Source of the DNA: an uncultured Ruminococcus sp.
GTDB lineage: Bacteria > Bacillota > Clostridia > Oscillospirales > Acutalibacteraceae
Length of the DNA: 9,432 bases
Reading direction: 5' to 3'
Assembly: GCA_902773045.1 (NCBI GenBank)
Contig: CACYDE010000100.1
Coordinates: 1 to 9,432 of the forward strand
This document shows positions 1 through 6,113 of the stretch, piece after piece (position 1 is the first letter of the stretch; each line of letters opens with the position of its first letter). A model generated the notes under the pieces. The model did no database searches, was not told the DNA's origin, and saw only the letters and a list, made by a program, of their open reading frames with translations. The translations under genes and the position numbers were made by a program.

Positions 1-21
1 ATGTCGAGGACGACAACGCAG

Positions 22-84
22 CTATGCGCTTACCGGGGCGTCGAACTTGTCTGGATATTTGTTTGGTTTGCTATAATTACCCAT
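22..84 (-). CDS. Possible 20-residue small ORF (doubtful)
   Basis: On the minus strand an ATG at 84-82 opens a 20-codon frame ending in TAG at 24-22. It encodes MGNYSKPNKYPDKFDAPVSA. The purine-rich AAGGAAAG immediately before the ATG could act as a ribosome binding site, although it sits very close. The peptide is hydrophilic and rich in lysine, proline and aspartate, with no signal peptide or membrane segment. I do not recognise a family. It diverges from the cobalamin operon, so it would not be co-transcribed with it. It may equally be chance or a conserved non-coding repeat; conservation of the reading frame in relatives would decide. Confidence 0.2.
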   Translation of the reverse strand: MGNYSKPNKYPDKFDAPVSA

Positions 85-150
85 CTTTCCTTTTCGAAGC
101 TGTGTTTTGCAGGAATTTAAACAGAGTTCCGAGTAAGCGGTTGAATGAGT

Positions 151-168
151 TCGGGGCGATAGCCCCGA
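151..168. repeat. Stem-loop 1 of a tandem hairpin block
   Basis: TCGGGGC at 151-157 pairs perfectly with GCCCCGA at 162-168 around a GATA loop. The stem is 7 bp and GC-rich. No T-tract follows on either strand, so it is not a typical intrinsic terminator. It lies three bases before a second, longer hairpin. Confidence 0.75.
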
Positions 169-170
169 TG

Positions 171-195
171 GGATAGAGGGCGAAGCCCTCTATCC
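171..195. repeat. Stem-loop 2: perfect 11-bp inverted repeat
   Basis: GGATAGAGGGC at 171-181 pairs perfectly with GCCCTCTATCC at 185-195 around a GAA loop. This is the strongest perfect stem in the leader. No U-tract follows on either strand. Its position between two other hairpins suggests a structured RNA or a small palindromic repeat element. Confidence 0.8.
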
Positions 196-199
196 TGAT

Positions 200-230
200 A
201 GCCCCCGTTTCCTTGAGGGAAAGGGGGGCT
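200..230. repeat. Stem-loop 3: 13-bp inverted repeat with one mismatch
   Basis: The arm at 200-212 (AGCCCCCGTTTCC) pairs with 218-230 (GGAAAGGGGGGCT) with a single G-G mismatch (207/223) and a short loop at 213-217. The sequence that follows is G-rich (GGAGGTATGGGGG) rather than T-rich, which argues against a terminator. It completes a run of three hairpins within 80 bases. Confidence 0.75.
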
Positions 231-384
231 GGAGGTATGGGGGTATGGGTGACGACAATAGCTTTGATCGAAGAACGATCTCGGATTTGACAGCTAAAAC
301 TATTCTTTACATCGACAACCCAATATAGAATCTACATTCATTGTAATTTTATGTATAGGAACTTTGAGTTAATAAAATATAAAG

Positions 385-414
385 TTCGAACGCAGAGGTT
401 CGGGGACGCAGTCC
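385..414 (+). other. Two small adjacent hairpins in the leader
   Basis: CGAAC (387-391) can pair with GTTCG (398-402), extendable outward by two G-T wobbles (386/403, 385/404), and GGAC (404-407) pairs with GTCC (411-414). Position 404 cannot serve both stems at once. Both loops carry GCA/GCAG, so CGCAG occurs at 391-395 and again at 407-411. The stems are short and could be chance. They do not match a riboswitch class I can name. Confidence 0.35.
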
Positions 415-475
415 GGCAAAGACGTGGGCTTCTTCATGGCAGAAAAACGATATTACTGTTTTGAGCGATATTAAA

Positions 476-503
476 TTGTAGACAGTAGACTTAAAAATAA
501 AAT
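476..503 (+). promoter_or_regulatory. Candidate sigma-70-type promoter for the operon
   Basis: TTGTAG at 476-481 (-35-like) and TAAAAT at 498-503 (-10-like) are separated by 16 bases. Transcription would start around 509-511, only some 15 bases before the cbiD ATG, giving a very short leader. The surrounding DNA is AT-rich, so a chance match is quite possible. An 8-bp direct repeat CGATATTA (448-455 and 466-473) lies just upstream and could be a protein-binding site, but this is speculative. Confidence 0.3.
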
Positions 504-523
504 TTTTAAATTAGGTTTAAACT

Positions 524-1663
524 ATGTTTGAAGAATATATTTATCACGGAAAGAAAAAATTAAGATGCGGCTATACAACCGGTTCCTGCGCTGCGGCGGC
601 TTCAAAGGTCGCATGCGAGATGCTTGTGGCACAGGAGAAAAAGAGTTCCGTCGAACTGATGACTCCCAAGGGAATAATCCTAAAACTTGACGTGCTTCAA
701 GCTCGGATAAACAAGGATAACGCCTCATGCGCTGTTAAAAAGGACAGCGGCGACGATCCCGATGTTACTAACGGTATTCTCGTTTTTTCAAAGGCTGAAA
801 AAATACCTTCCGGGATCGTGGTCGAGGGCGGCGAAGGCGTGGGGAGAGTCACAAAGCCCGGACTCGATCAGCCTGTCGGAAATGCGGCGATCAACTCCGT
901 CCCCCGAAAAATGATAGAATCGGCGGTATCCGAGATACTTGAAAAATATGATTGCCGTTTTGGTATCAGGATCACGATCTCCGTTCCCGGGGGAGCTGAG
1001 ATAGCGAAGAAAACTTTTAACCCCAGAATGGGGATAGAGGGCGGAATTTCCGTGATAGGAACAACAGGGATCGTCGAACCGATGAGTTCTTCCGCTCTGA
1101 TAGAAACGATCAGAACCGAGGAAAGTCAAAGGCGTGCGGAAGGCTATAGAAATCTTGTCCTGACTATAGGTAATTACGGAAATAGTTTTCTGGCGGAGAA
1201 AATGCCATATGCTGTCAAAAAAAGTGTTATGTGCAGTAATTTTATCGGTGAAGCGATAGACTTTTCTCTTGAATACGGTTTTGAAAGTGTAATAATTATC
1301 GGTCATGTCGGAAAACTTGTGAAGCTTGGCGCAGGGATAATGAACACCCATTCATCTCAGGCAGACGGAAGAATGGACGTTCTTGTTACTTGCGGAGTAC
1401 TCGAAAACGTTGACATAAATGTACTAAAAAGGATACCCGGTTGTGTGACGGTTGATTCGGCGCTCGATGAGCTTGAAAAAGTCGGAATGAGGGAAAAAGT
1501 TTGCCGGAGGCTTCTTGAAAAAATTGAATTCTACCTTGAAGCAAAAGTTAAAGGTGAAATAAAGATCGGTGCGGTTCTTTTTTCTGAAAAATACGGAATT
1601 ATCGGAAAAACCGGCCGTGCAAACGAGATAATCGAAAAGGTATCGGAGGAATACAATGGTTAA
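524..1663 (+). CDS. cbiD: Cobalt-precorrin-5B (C1)-methyltransferase CbiD
   Basis: CbiD methylates C1 of cobalt-precorrin-5B with S-adenosylmethionine, yielding cobalt-precorrin-6A, a cytoplasmic step of the anaerobic corrin pathway. The 379-residue product has the usual family length and its hallmark blocks: RCGYTTGSCAAAA at residues 14-26, KKDSGDDPDVTNG at 72-84, GGEGVGRVTKPGL at 102-114, GISVIGTTGIVEPMS at 174-188, and GHVGKLVKLGAGIMNTHS at 260-277. CbiD is not a member of the tetrapyrrole methylase family that supplies most other methyltransferases here. The ATG at 524 places the conserved N-terminus correctly, but its ribosome binding site is weak (only AGG at 513-515). It is the first gene of the operon, and its 3' end overlaps cbiF by 8 bases. 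CbiD is diagnostic of the cobalt-early route, because aerobes use CobF instead. Confidence 0.97.
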   Translation: MFEEYIYHGKKKLRCGYTTGSCAAAASKVACEMLVAQEKKSSVELMTPKGIILKLDVLQARINKDNASCAVKKDSGDDPDVTNGILVFSKAEKIPSGIVVEGGEGVGRVTKPGLDQPVGNAAINSVPRKMIESAVSEILEKYDCRFGIRITISVPGGAEIAKKTFNPRMGIEGGISVIGTTGIVEPMSSSALIETIRTEESQRRAEGYRNLVLTIGNYGNSFLAEKMPYAVKKSVMCSNFIGEAIDFSLEYGFESVIIIGHVGKLVKLGAGIMNTHSSQADGRMDVLVTCGVLENVDINVLKRIPGCVTVDSALDELEKVGMREKVCRRLLEKIEFYLEAKVKGEIKIGAVLFSEKYGIIGKTGRANEIIEKVSEEYNG

Positions 1664-2414
1664 TTTTGTTGGAGCAGGCTGCGGCGCGGCAGATTTGATA
1701 ACTGTTCGCGGAATGCGGCTGATTCAAAATGCAGACGTTATAATTTACGCCGGATCTCTGGTCAATCCCGAACTTCTTGAATTCGCTAAAAGAGACTGTG
1801 AAATTCACAACAGCGCGCTGATGACTCTTGACGAGGTTGCGGAGGTTATTATCGACGCCGAAAAAAAAGGAAAAAATACGGTCAGACTTCATACGGGAGA
1901 CCCGAGCATTTTCGGAGCTGTCCGTGAACAGTTCGACCGTCTGGAAAATCTCGGGATACCTTTTGAAGTTTGTCCGGGAGTAAGTTCCTTCTGCGGTGCA
2001 GCTGCGGCGTTAAAGGCAGAATATACGCTTCCCGATGTTTCTCAGACAGTAATAATAACGAGGCGCGCAGGAAGGACTCCCGTTCCCGAAAACGAGAGCA
2101 TTGAAAGTCTGTCAAAACATGGTTCTTCAATGGTGATCTTTCTCAGTGCGGGAATGGTCAAAGAGCTTTCTTCGGAGCTTATGAACGGAGGCTTCACTCC
2201 CGAAACGCCTGCGGCGATCGTTTATAAAGCCAGCTGGAAAGATGAAAAGATATGCCGCTGCACAGTGGGAAGTCTTGCCGAAACTGTGGAGAAAAATGCA
2301 GTCAAAAAAACGGCGCTGATCTGTGTGGGAGATTTTCTGGGAGATGATTACTCGCTGTCCAAGCTGTATGACGAAGGGTTCGAAACAGAGTTCAGGAAGG
2401 CGAAGTATTCATGA
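1656..2414 (+). CDS. cbiF: Cobalt-precorrin-4 C11-methyltransferase CbiF (CobM family)
   Basis: CbiF transfers a methyl group from S-adenosylmethionine to C11 of cobalt-precorrin-4, giving cobalt-precorrin-5A. The 252-residue protein shows the tetrapyrrole methylase fold throughout: the N-terminal loop FVGAGCGAADLITVRG (residues 4-19), HTGDPSIFGA (79-88) contacting the cofactor, and the PGVSSFCGAAAAL block (107-119). The segment DVSQTVIITRRAGRTPVP (127-144) is characteristic of the C11 enzyme rather than its C17 or C20 paralogues. In the first loop the common GPGDPDLIT appears as GCGAADLIT, while the glycines remain. A strong GGAGGA site (1645-1650) sits six bases before the ATG. The gene overlaps cbiD by 8 bases and cbiG by ATGA, so translation is probably coupled. 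The precorrin-4 enzyme CobM is a homologue; the cobalt-dependent context supports CbiF. Confidence 0.96.
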   Translation: MVNFVGAGCGAADLITVRGMRLIQNADVIIYAGSLVNPELLEFAKRDCEIHNSALMTLDEVAEVIIDAEKKGKNTVRLHTGDPSIFGAVREQFDRLENLGIPFEVCPGVSSFCGAAAALKAEYTLPDVSQTVIITRRAGRTPVPENESIESLSKHGSSMVIFLSAGMVKELSSELMNGGFTPETPAAIVYKASWKDEKICRCTVGSLAETVEKNAVKKTALICVGDFLGDDYSLSKLYDEGFETEFRKAKYS

Positions 2415-3442
2415 ATATATCAATCATATCATTCACGGAAAACGGACGTTTGATCTCAAAAAAATTATACGAACACAGATCCGAAAAGTTAAGATTCAAA
2501 CGATTTACTTTCGGAAAATTTACCGATGACGAGTCGATCCGGTTTGACAAAACGCGAGAGCTTGTAGAAAAGCTTTTTAAAAACGATGACGCTCTTGTTT
2601 TTGTTTCATCGTGCGGAATAGCCGTTCGCACGGTCGCTCCATTTCTCGGGTCAAAAACAAGCGATCCTGCCGTTGTTGCGATAGACGAACAGGGAAAATT
2701 TGCGGTTTCACTGTTGTCCGGACATTTTGGGGGAGCGAACGCGCTTGCTGTGAAGATCGCGGAAATTATCGGTGCGGTTCCGGTCATAACGACAGCAACG
2801 GATATCGGAGGAAAATTTTCCCCTGACAGTTTTGCCGCTGCAAACCATCTGTATCTCAACGATTTTGAAACGGCAAAACTCATTGCAGCCGAAATCGTAA
2901 ACGGAGGAAAAATCGGTTTTTACAGCGATTATAAATATATAAACCGACCCGATAAATTTTTTGATGACAGCGAAAAAAAGCTTGGGATCTGCATAAGCGC
3001 AGCACCGAAAAAGCCTTTTGAAAAAACTTTGAATCTTTTTCCGAAAAACGTTATCATAGGCGTCGGATGCAAAAAAAATACAGAAGCGAAAGCATTAGAG
3101 TCTTTTTTGACCGAGATGCTCGAAAAATTCGGGATAGATATTGAGAGAGTTATTGAAATTCACACTATTGATCTGAAAAAAGAAGAGGCGGCAATATTGT
3201 CGTTTGCCGAGAAATACGGATTATCGCTGAGATTTTACTCATGCGATGAACTCATGAGGACTGAGGGTGAATTTTCGGGTTCGGATTTTGTGAAAAGTAT
3301 TACGGGAGCGGATAATGTCTGTGAAAGAAGCGCATGCGCTTCGGGAGGAAAATTGATTATCGGAAAACAGTCAATGCATGGAATGACATTTGCGGCGGCT
3401 GAATCGGAAGTGATACTTGATTTTGAGAGGGAGATTCTATGA
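2411..3442 (+). CDS. cbiG: Cobalt-precorrin-5A hydrolase CbiG
   Basis: CbiG opens the delta-lactone of cobalt-precorrin-5A and releases the C20-derived two-carbon unit as acetaldehyde, giving cobalt-precorrin-5B for CbiD. The 343-residue product has both family halves. The N-terminal and central part carries FVSSCGIAVRTVAPFLGSK (residues 64-82), DPAVVAIDEQGKFAVSLLSGHFGGAN (85-110), then PVITTATD (124-131). The C-terminal CbiG domain starts with IIGVGCKKNT (215-224) and ends near CERSACASGGKLI. The length is normal for a stand-alone CbiG, so it is neither truncated nor fused to CbiH or CbiF as in some genomes. The ATG overlaps the cbiF stop as ATGA; AGGAAGG at 2394-2400 is the likely ribosome binding site. 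The gene is specific to the anaerobic pathway. Confidence 0.96.
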   Translation: MNISIISFTENGRLISKKLYEHRSEKLRFKRFTFGKFTDDESIRFDKTRELVEKLFKNDDALVFVSSCGIAVRTVAPFLGSKTSDPAVVAIDEQGKFAVSLLSGHFGGANALAVKIAEIIGAVPVITTATDIGGKFSPDSFAAANHLYLNDFETAKLIAAEIVNGGKIGFYSDYKYINRPDKFFDDSEKKLGICISAAPKKPFEKTLNLFPKNVIIGVGCKKNTEAKALESFLTEMLEKFGIDIERVIEIHTIDLKKEEAAILSFAEKYGLSLRFYSCDELMRTEGEFSGSDFVKSITGADNVCERSACASGGKLIIGKQSMHGMTFAAAESEVILDFEREIL

Positions 3443-4167
3443 AATTATATATCGTTGGATTCGGCGCGGGGGACCCGGAAGGAATGACTCTGAAAGCCAG
3501 AAAGATCATAGAAAGCAGTGATGTTGTCGTGGGATACACGGTGTATGCGCAGCTGATGAAAAAATGTTTTCCGCTTAAATCTTATATCACCACGCCTATG
3601 AGAAAAGAACGTGAGCGTGTTAAGATGGCTTTAGAGGAGACGAAGAACGGGAAAACCGTTTCTCTGATATGCAGCGGCGACAGCGGAGTTTACGGAATGG
3701 CAGGTCTTGCTTTTGAGATGTCGAAAGAATATCCCGATGTTGAAGTTGAAGTCATTCCCGGAGTGACGGCGGCATTAAGCGGCGGCGCAGTTCTCGGCGC
3801 TCCGCTGACTCACGATTTTGCGGTGATAAGTCTTTCGGATCTGATGACGCCGTGGGAAAAAATCGAGAAGCGGCTTGAATGTGCGGCAATAGGTGATTTT
3901 TCTGTTGCGATCTACAACCCTTCTTCCAAGAAGAGGTATGATTATCTGGAACGTGCGTGTGATATAATGCTGAGGTATAAGGATAAAAATACAGTCTGCG
4001 GTTTTGTCAGGAATATCGGAAGAGACGGGGAAACCTTTGAGATCATGACTCTTTCGGAGCTTAGGCTATCGTCTGTAGATATGTTTACCACTGTTTTTAT
4101 AGGGAACAGTGAAACGAAAGTGATTAACGGAAAGATGGTCACTCCGCGAGGCTACGTCAATGTGTAG
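3439..4167 (+). CDS. cbiH: Cobalt-precorrin-3 C17-methyltransferase CbiH (CobJ family)
   Basis: CbiH methylates C17 of cobalt-precorrin-3 and drives ring contraction, forming the delta-lactone intermediate that CbiF uses next. The 242-residue protein is a full-length tetrapyrrole methylase. Landmarks are GFGAGDPEGMT (residues 7-17), VVGYTVYAQL (30-39), CSGDSGVYGMAGLAFE (78-93), and the C17-specific stretch from IPGVTAALSGGAVLGAPL (106-123) into HDFAVISLSDLMTPWE (125-140). VAIYNPSSKKR follows, also typical of CobJ/CbiH. The start ATG overlaps the cbiG stop as ATGA and has AGGGAG at 3428-3433, five bases upstream. There is no added C-terminal ferredoxin-like or CbiG extension. Homologous CobJ works on metal-free precorrin-3B after CobG action; the neighbours here are cobalt-pathway genes, so CbiH is the better name. 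Confidence 0.96.
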   Translation: MKLYIVGFGAGDPEGMTLKARKIIESSDVVVGYTVYAQLMKKCFPLKSYITTPMRKERERVKMALEETKNGKTVSLICSGDSGVYGMAGLAFEMSKEYPDVEVEVIPGVTAALSGGAVLGAPLTHDFAVISLSDLMTPWEKIEKRLECAAIGDFSVAIYNPSSKKRYDYLERACDIMLRYKDKNTVCGFVRNIGRDGETFEIMTLSELRLSSVDMFTTVFIGNSETKVINGKMVTPRGYVNV

Positions 4168-4909
4168 GATACTTATTTTCGGAGGCACAACGGAGGGGAG
4201 AGAGCTTGCGGAATTCTGCGGTAAAAATAATATCTCTGTATACTTAAGCGTTGCGACTGATTACGGCGCGGAAGTTGTCCGAAAATTTCGGTGCGTTCAT
4301 ATTCTGAAAGGAAGACTTAACAGCGGAGATATCATGGATCTTATCATCAAAAACGGGATAGATAATGTTTTTGACGCGACGCACCCTTACGCCGTTGAAG
4401 CTACAAGAAATATAAAAACCGCATGTGAAAAAACTTTCGTCAATTATTTAAGGATCAAGAGAGATGAATATGATATCGTCCCGGCGGGAAAGTATTTTGA
4501 CGACATCAATGCGCTTGCCGATTACTTGAAGGGTAAAAGCGGAAAGATCCTTGTGACAACGGGAAGTAAGGATCTTAAAGTTTTTTTGGAAATAGAAAAT
4601 TACCGCGAACGATGCGTTGTCAGGGTCCTTCCGTTGGAGGGTGTTGTCTCGGAATGTCAGGAGCTTGGATTTTTAAGTGAAAATATTGCGGCTGAGAAAG
4701 GTCCTTTTTCGGTCGAGCAGAATCTGAATCTTCTTGAAAAGTTCAATATAAAATATCTGGTGACCAAAGAGAGCGGAACGGCAGGCGGATTTGAAGCAAA
4801 AGTCCTGGCGGCAGAAAAATACGGTGCCGAACTTCTGATCGTCAGACGACCGATCGAGAACGGGATCACAGTTGAAGAAGCGGAAAAAATCATTCATACG
4901 GAGGTGTGA
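4160..4909 (+). CDS. cbiJ: Cobalt-precorrin-6A reductase CbiJ (CobK family)
   Basis: CbiJ reduces cobalt-precorrin-6A to cobalt-precorrin-6B using a nicotinamide cofactor in the cytoplasm. The 249-residue product has the family marks in order: a dinucleotide-binding-like start with ILIFGGTTEGREL (residues 4-16), FDATHPYAVEAT (71-82), LVTTGSKDL (131-139), GPFS (181-184), VTKESGTAGGFEAKVLAA (201-218) and VRRP (228-231). The length is normal. The ATG lies inside the end of cbiH (8-base overlap), with GCGAGG at 4146-4151 as a modest ribosome binding site. The stop codon is separated by one base from the cbiE ATG. Placement between CbiH and CbiET matches the order of chemistry, since its product is the substrate of CbiE/CbiT. 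Confidence 0.95.
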   Translation: MCRILIFGGTTEGRELAEFCGKNNISVYLSVATDYGAEVVRKFRCVHILKGRLNSGDIMDLIIKNGIDNVFDATHPYAVEATRNIKTACEKTFVNYLRIKRDEYDIVPAGKYFDDINALADYLKGKSGKILVTTGSKDLKVFLEIENYRERCVVRVLPLEGVVSECQELGFLSENIAAEKGPFSVEQNLNLLEKFNIKYLVTKESGTAGGFEAKVLAAEKYGAELLIVRRPIENGITVEEAEKIIHTEV

Positions 4910-4910
4910 G

Positions 4911-6113
4911 ATGAAAAAAAGAGTAAATATTGTCGGAGTCGGAATGAACAGGGCTTCAAATATGACCGAAAACGCCTTGGAGGCGGTGGAGAAAGCTGAT
5001 GTTATCATAGGCGCAAAGCGTATGACATCTTTTTTTCCGAAACTTAAAAAGCCTGTTTTTATATCATATGATCCGTTGGAAATAAAATCTTTTCTCTCGG
5101 ATCATGAATATACAAACGCAGCGGTGCTGTTTTCGGGAGACTGCGGCTTTTACAGCGGCGCTCAGAGGCTGTTGGCTGTTTTGAAAGATGATTTTGACTG
5201 TGAGGTTTACTGCGGAATATCCTCTCCTGTTTATTTCTGTTCAAAGCTTAAGCTTCCGTGGTCGGATATTAAATTTGTCAGTCTTCACGGAAAAACAGCC
5301 AATATCGCAAGAATCGTTTCTTCCAACAAAAGAACCTTTTTTCTTATGGGAGGGAGCGTTACCGTTTCGGATGTTTGCGAAAGACTTTGTGAATATGGTC
5401 TTTCCGACGTGAAAATATATATCGGTGAAGAACTCGGCGGCAGAGACGAAAAAATAACGTTTGGCTATCCGAGAGAATTTTTAAATACGAAAACCAGCTC
5501 TTTGTGCGTTTTGATGACGGAAAACATAAATTACGAAAAAACTATCAGAAGCTCGATCCCGGATAATGAGTTTTTGAGGGGCAGAGTTCCTATGACCAAA
5601 TCGGAGGTCAGAGGACTATCTGTTTCAAAGCTTCAAATAGGAAAAGATGATATTTGCTGGGATATCGGAAGCGGAACCGGTTCTGTTTCTGTTGAAATGG
5701 CATTGAAATGCGAAAACGGAAAGGTTTATTCTGTTGAAAAAAATATTGAGGCAGTGAAGCTGACGGATGAGAACCGTCACAGATTTCGCTGTGACAATAT
5801 CGAAATAATAAATGAAACAGCACAATCCGCCGCCCAAAACCTGCCTGCGCCGGACTGTGTTTTCATCGGAGGATCGAGCGGCGGTCTTGAAATAATAACG
5901 GATATTGTTTATAATAAGAATCCGAAAGCCAAAATTGTTGTTACGGCTGTATCAATAGAAACGCTGAGTCAATGTGTGTCGATCTTCGGAAAATATAACG
6001 TTGATCCGGAAATAATCCAGCTTTCCGTAACGAGGACAAAAAAAGCGAGTAATCATACCATGCTTAATGCGGAAAACCCGATTTTTATTATACGGAGTGA
6101 AAAAAATGAATAG
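4911..6113 (+). CDS. cbiET: Fused cobalt-precorrin-6B/7 methyltransferase CbiE-CbiT (decarboxylating)
   Basis: This 400-residue protein joins CbiE, the C5 methyltransferase (about residues 1-205), to CbiT, which methylates C15 and decarboxylates the C12 acetate (about 215-400). Together they give cobalt-precorrin-8. The CbiE part shows VNIVGVG (5-11), ADVIIGAKRM (29-38) and FSGDCGFYSGA (74-84). The CbiT part shows GRVPMTKSEVR (224-234) and the Rossmann SAM loop WDIGSGTGSVSVEMA (250-264), then SVEKN and VFIGGSSGG (318-325). The CbiE loop that is usually GxGPG reads GVGMN. An in-frame ATG at 4872 would add 13 residues inside cbiJ. I chose 4911 because GGAGGTG at 4900-4906 is well spaced and the family begins at KRVNIVG. 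Fusion of the two activities is known, as in CobL of the aerobic route. The gene overlaps cbiA by 8 bases. Confidence 0.95.
   Translation: MKKRVNIVGVGMNRASNMTENALEAVEKADVIIGAKRMTSFFPKLKKPVFISYDPLEIKSFLSDHEYTNAAVLFSGDCGFYSGAQRLLAVLKDDFDCEVYCGISSPVYFCSKLKLPWSDIKFVSLHGKTANIARIVSSNKRTFFLMGGSVTVSDVCERLCEYGLSDVKIYIGEELGGRDEKITFGYPREFLNTKTSSLCVLMTENINYEKTIRSSIPDNEFLRGRVPMTKSEVRGLSVSKLQIGKDDICWDIGSGTGSVSVEMALKCENGKVYSVEKNIEAVKLTDENRHRFRCDNIEIINETAQSAAQNLPAPDCVFIGGSSGGLEIITDIVYNKNPKAKIVVTAVSIETLSQCVSIFGKYNVDPEIIQLSVTRTKKASNHTMLNAENPIFIIRSEKNE

Larger units (their letters stand above)
1..523. other. Intergenic / leader region upstream of the cobalamin operon
   Basis: No convincing protein-coding gene is visible here. 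The first 120 bases could be the tail of an upstream feature but show no recognisable protein in any frame. Bases 151-230 hold three consecutive strong stem-loops and are locally GC-rich, unlike the AT-rich stretches at 290-385 and 440-523. Bases 385-414 hold two small adjacent hairpins. I looked for the conserved elements of a cobalamin riboswitch (the B12-box and the GCCACTG-type core) and did not see them. No tRNA, rRNA or CRISPR repeats are seen. The last 60 bases before cbiD are very AT-rich and hold the best promoter candidate. The patchwork composition suggests dispersed intergenic repeat material, which is an inference. Confidence 0.7.

Noticed and set aside
3..176. Plus-strand frame open from the window edge to TAG at 174-176
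   Set aside because: It could be the tail of an upstream gene, but the 57-residue translation runs into the first hairpin and is not recognisable; too weak to call.
151..230. Hairpins as intrinsic terminators of an upstream gene
   Set aside because: None is followed by a run of T on either strand.
287..292. Consensus TTGACA -35 box
   Set aside because: No acceptable -10 sequence occurs 15-18 bases downstream (CATCGA at 17), so it was not called as a promoter.
369..437. 22-codon minus-strand ORF starting MKKPTSLPDC
   Set aside because: It has no ribosome binding site and overlaps the small leader hairpins; more likely non-coding.
788..1351. 187-codon minus-strand ORF opposite cbiD
   Set aside because: It lies entirely within the strongly conserved cbiD and its translation resembles no family I know; it is a reading-frame shadow.
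1861..1868. Run of eight A in cbiF as a possible slippage or programmed frameshift site
   Set aside because: The frame continues intact through full-length CbiF, and similar A runs are common in this A-rich operon.
4872..4910. Upstream ATG extending CbiE by 13 residues
   Set aside because: It lies inside cbiJ and adds a basic extension not expected at the family N-terminus; the GGAGGTG site points to 4911.
4673..5008. 111-codon minus-strand ORF across the cbiJ/cbiET junction
   Set aside because: It is antisense to two clearly coding genes, has phenylalanine-rich low-complexity composition from A-rich codons on the other strand, and no start signal of note.
6067..6105. Upstream ATG extending CbiA by 13 residues
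   Set aside because: The P-loop normally lies a few residues from the start, and GGAG at 6094-6097 is correctly placed for 6106.
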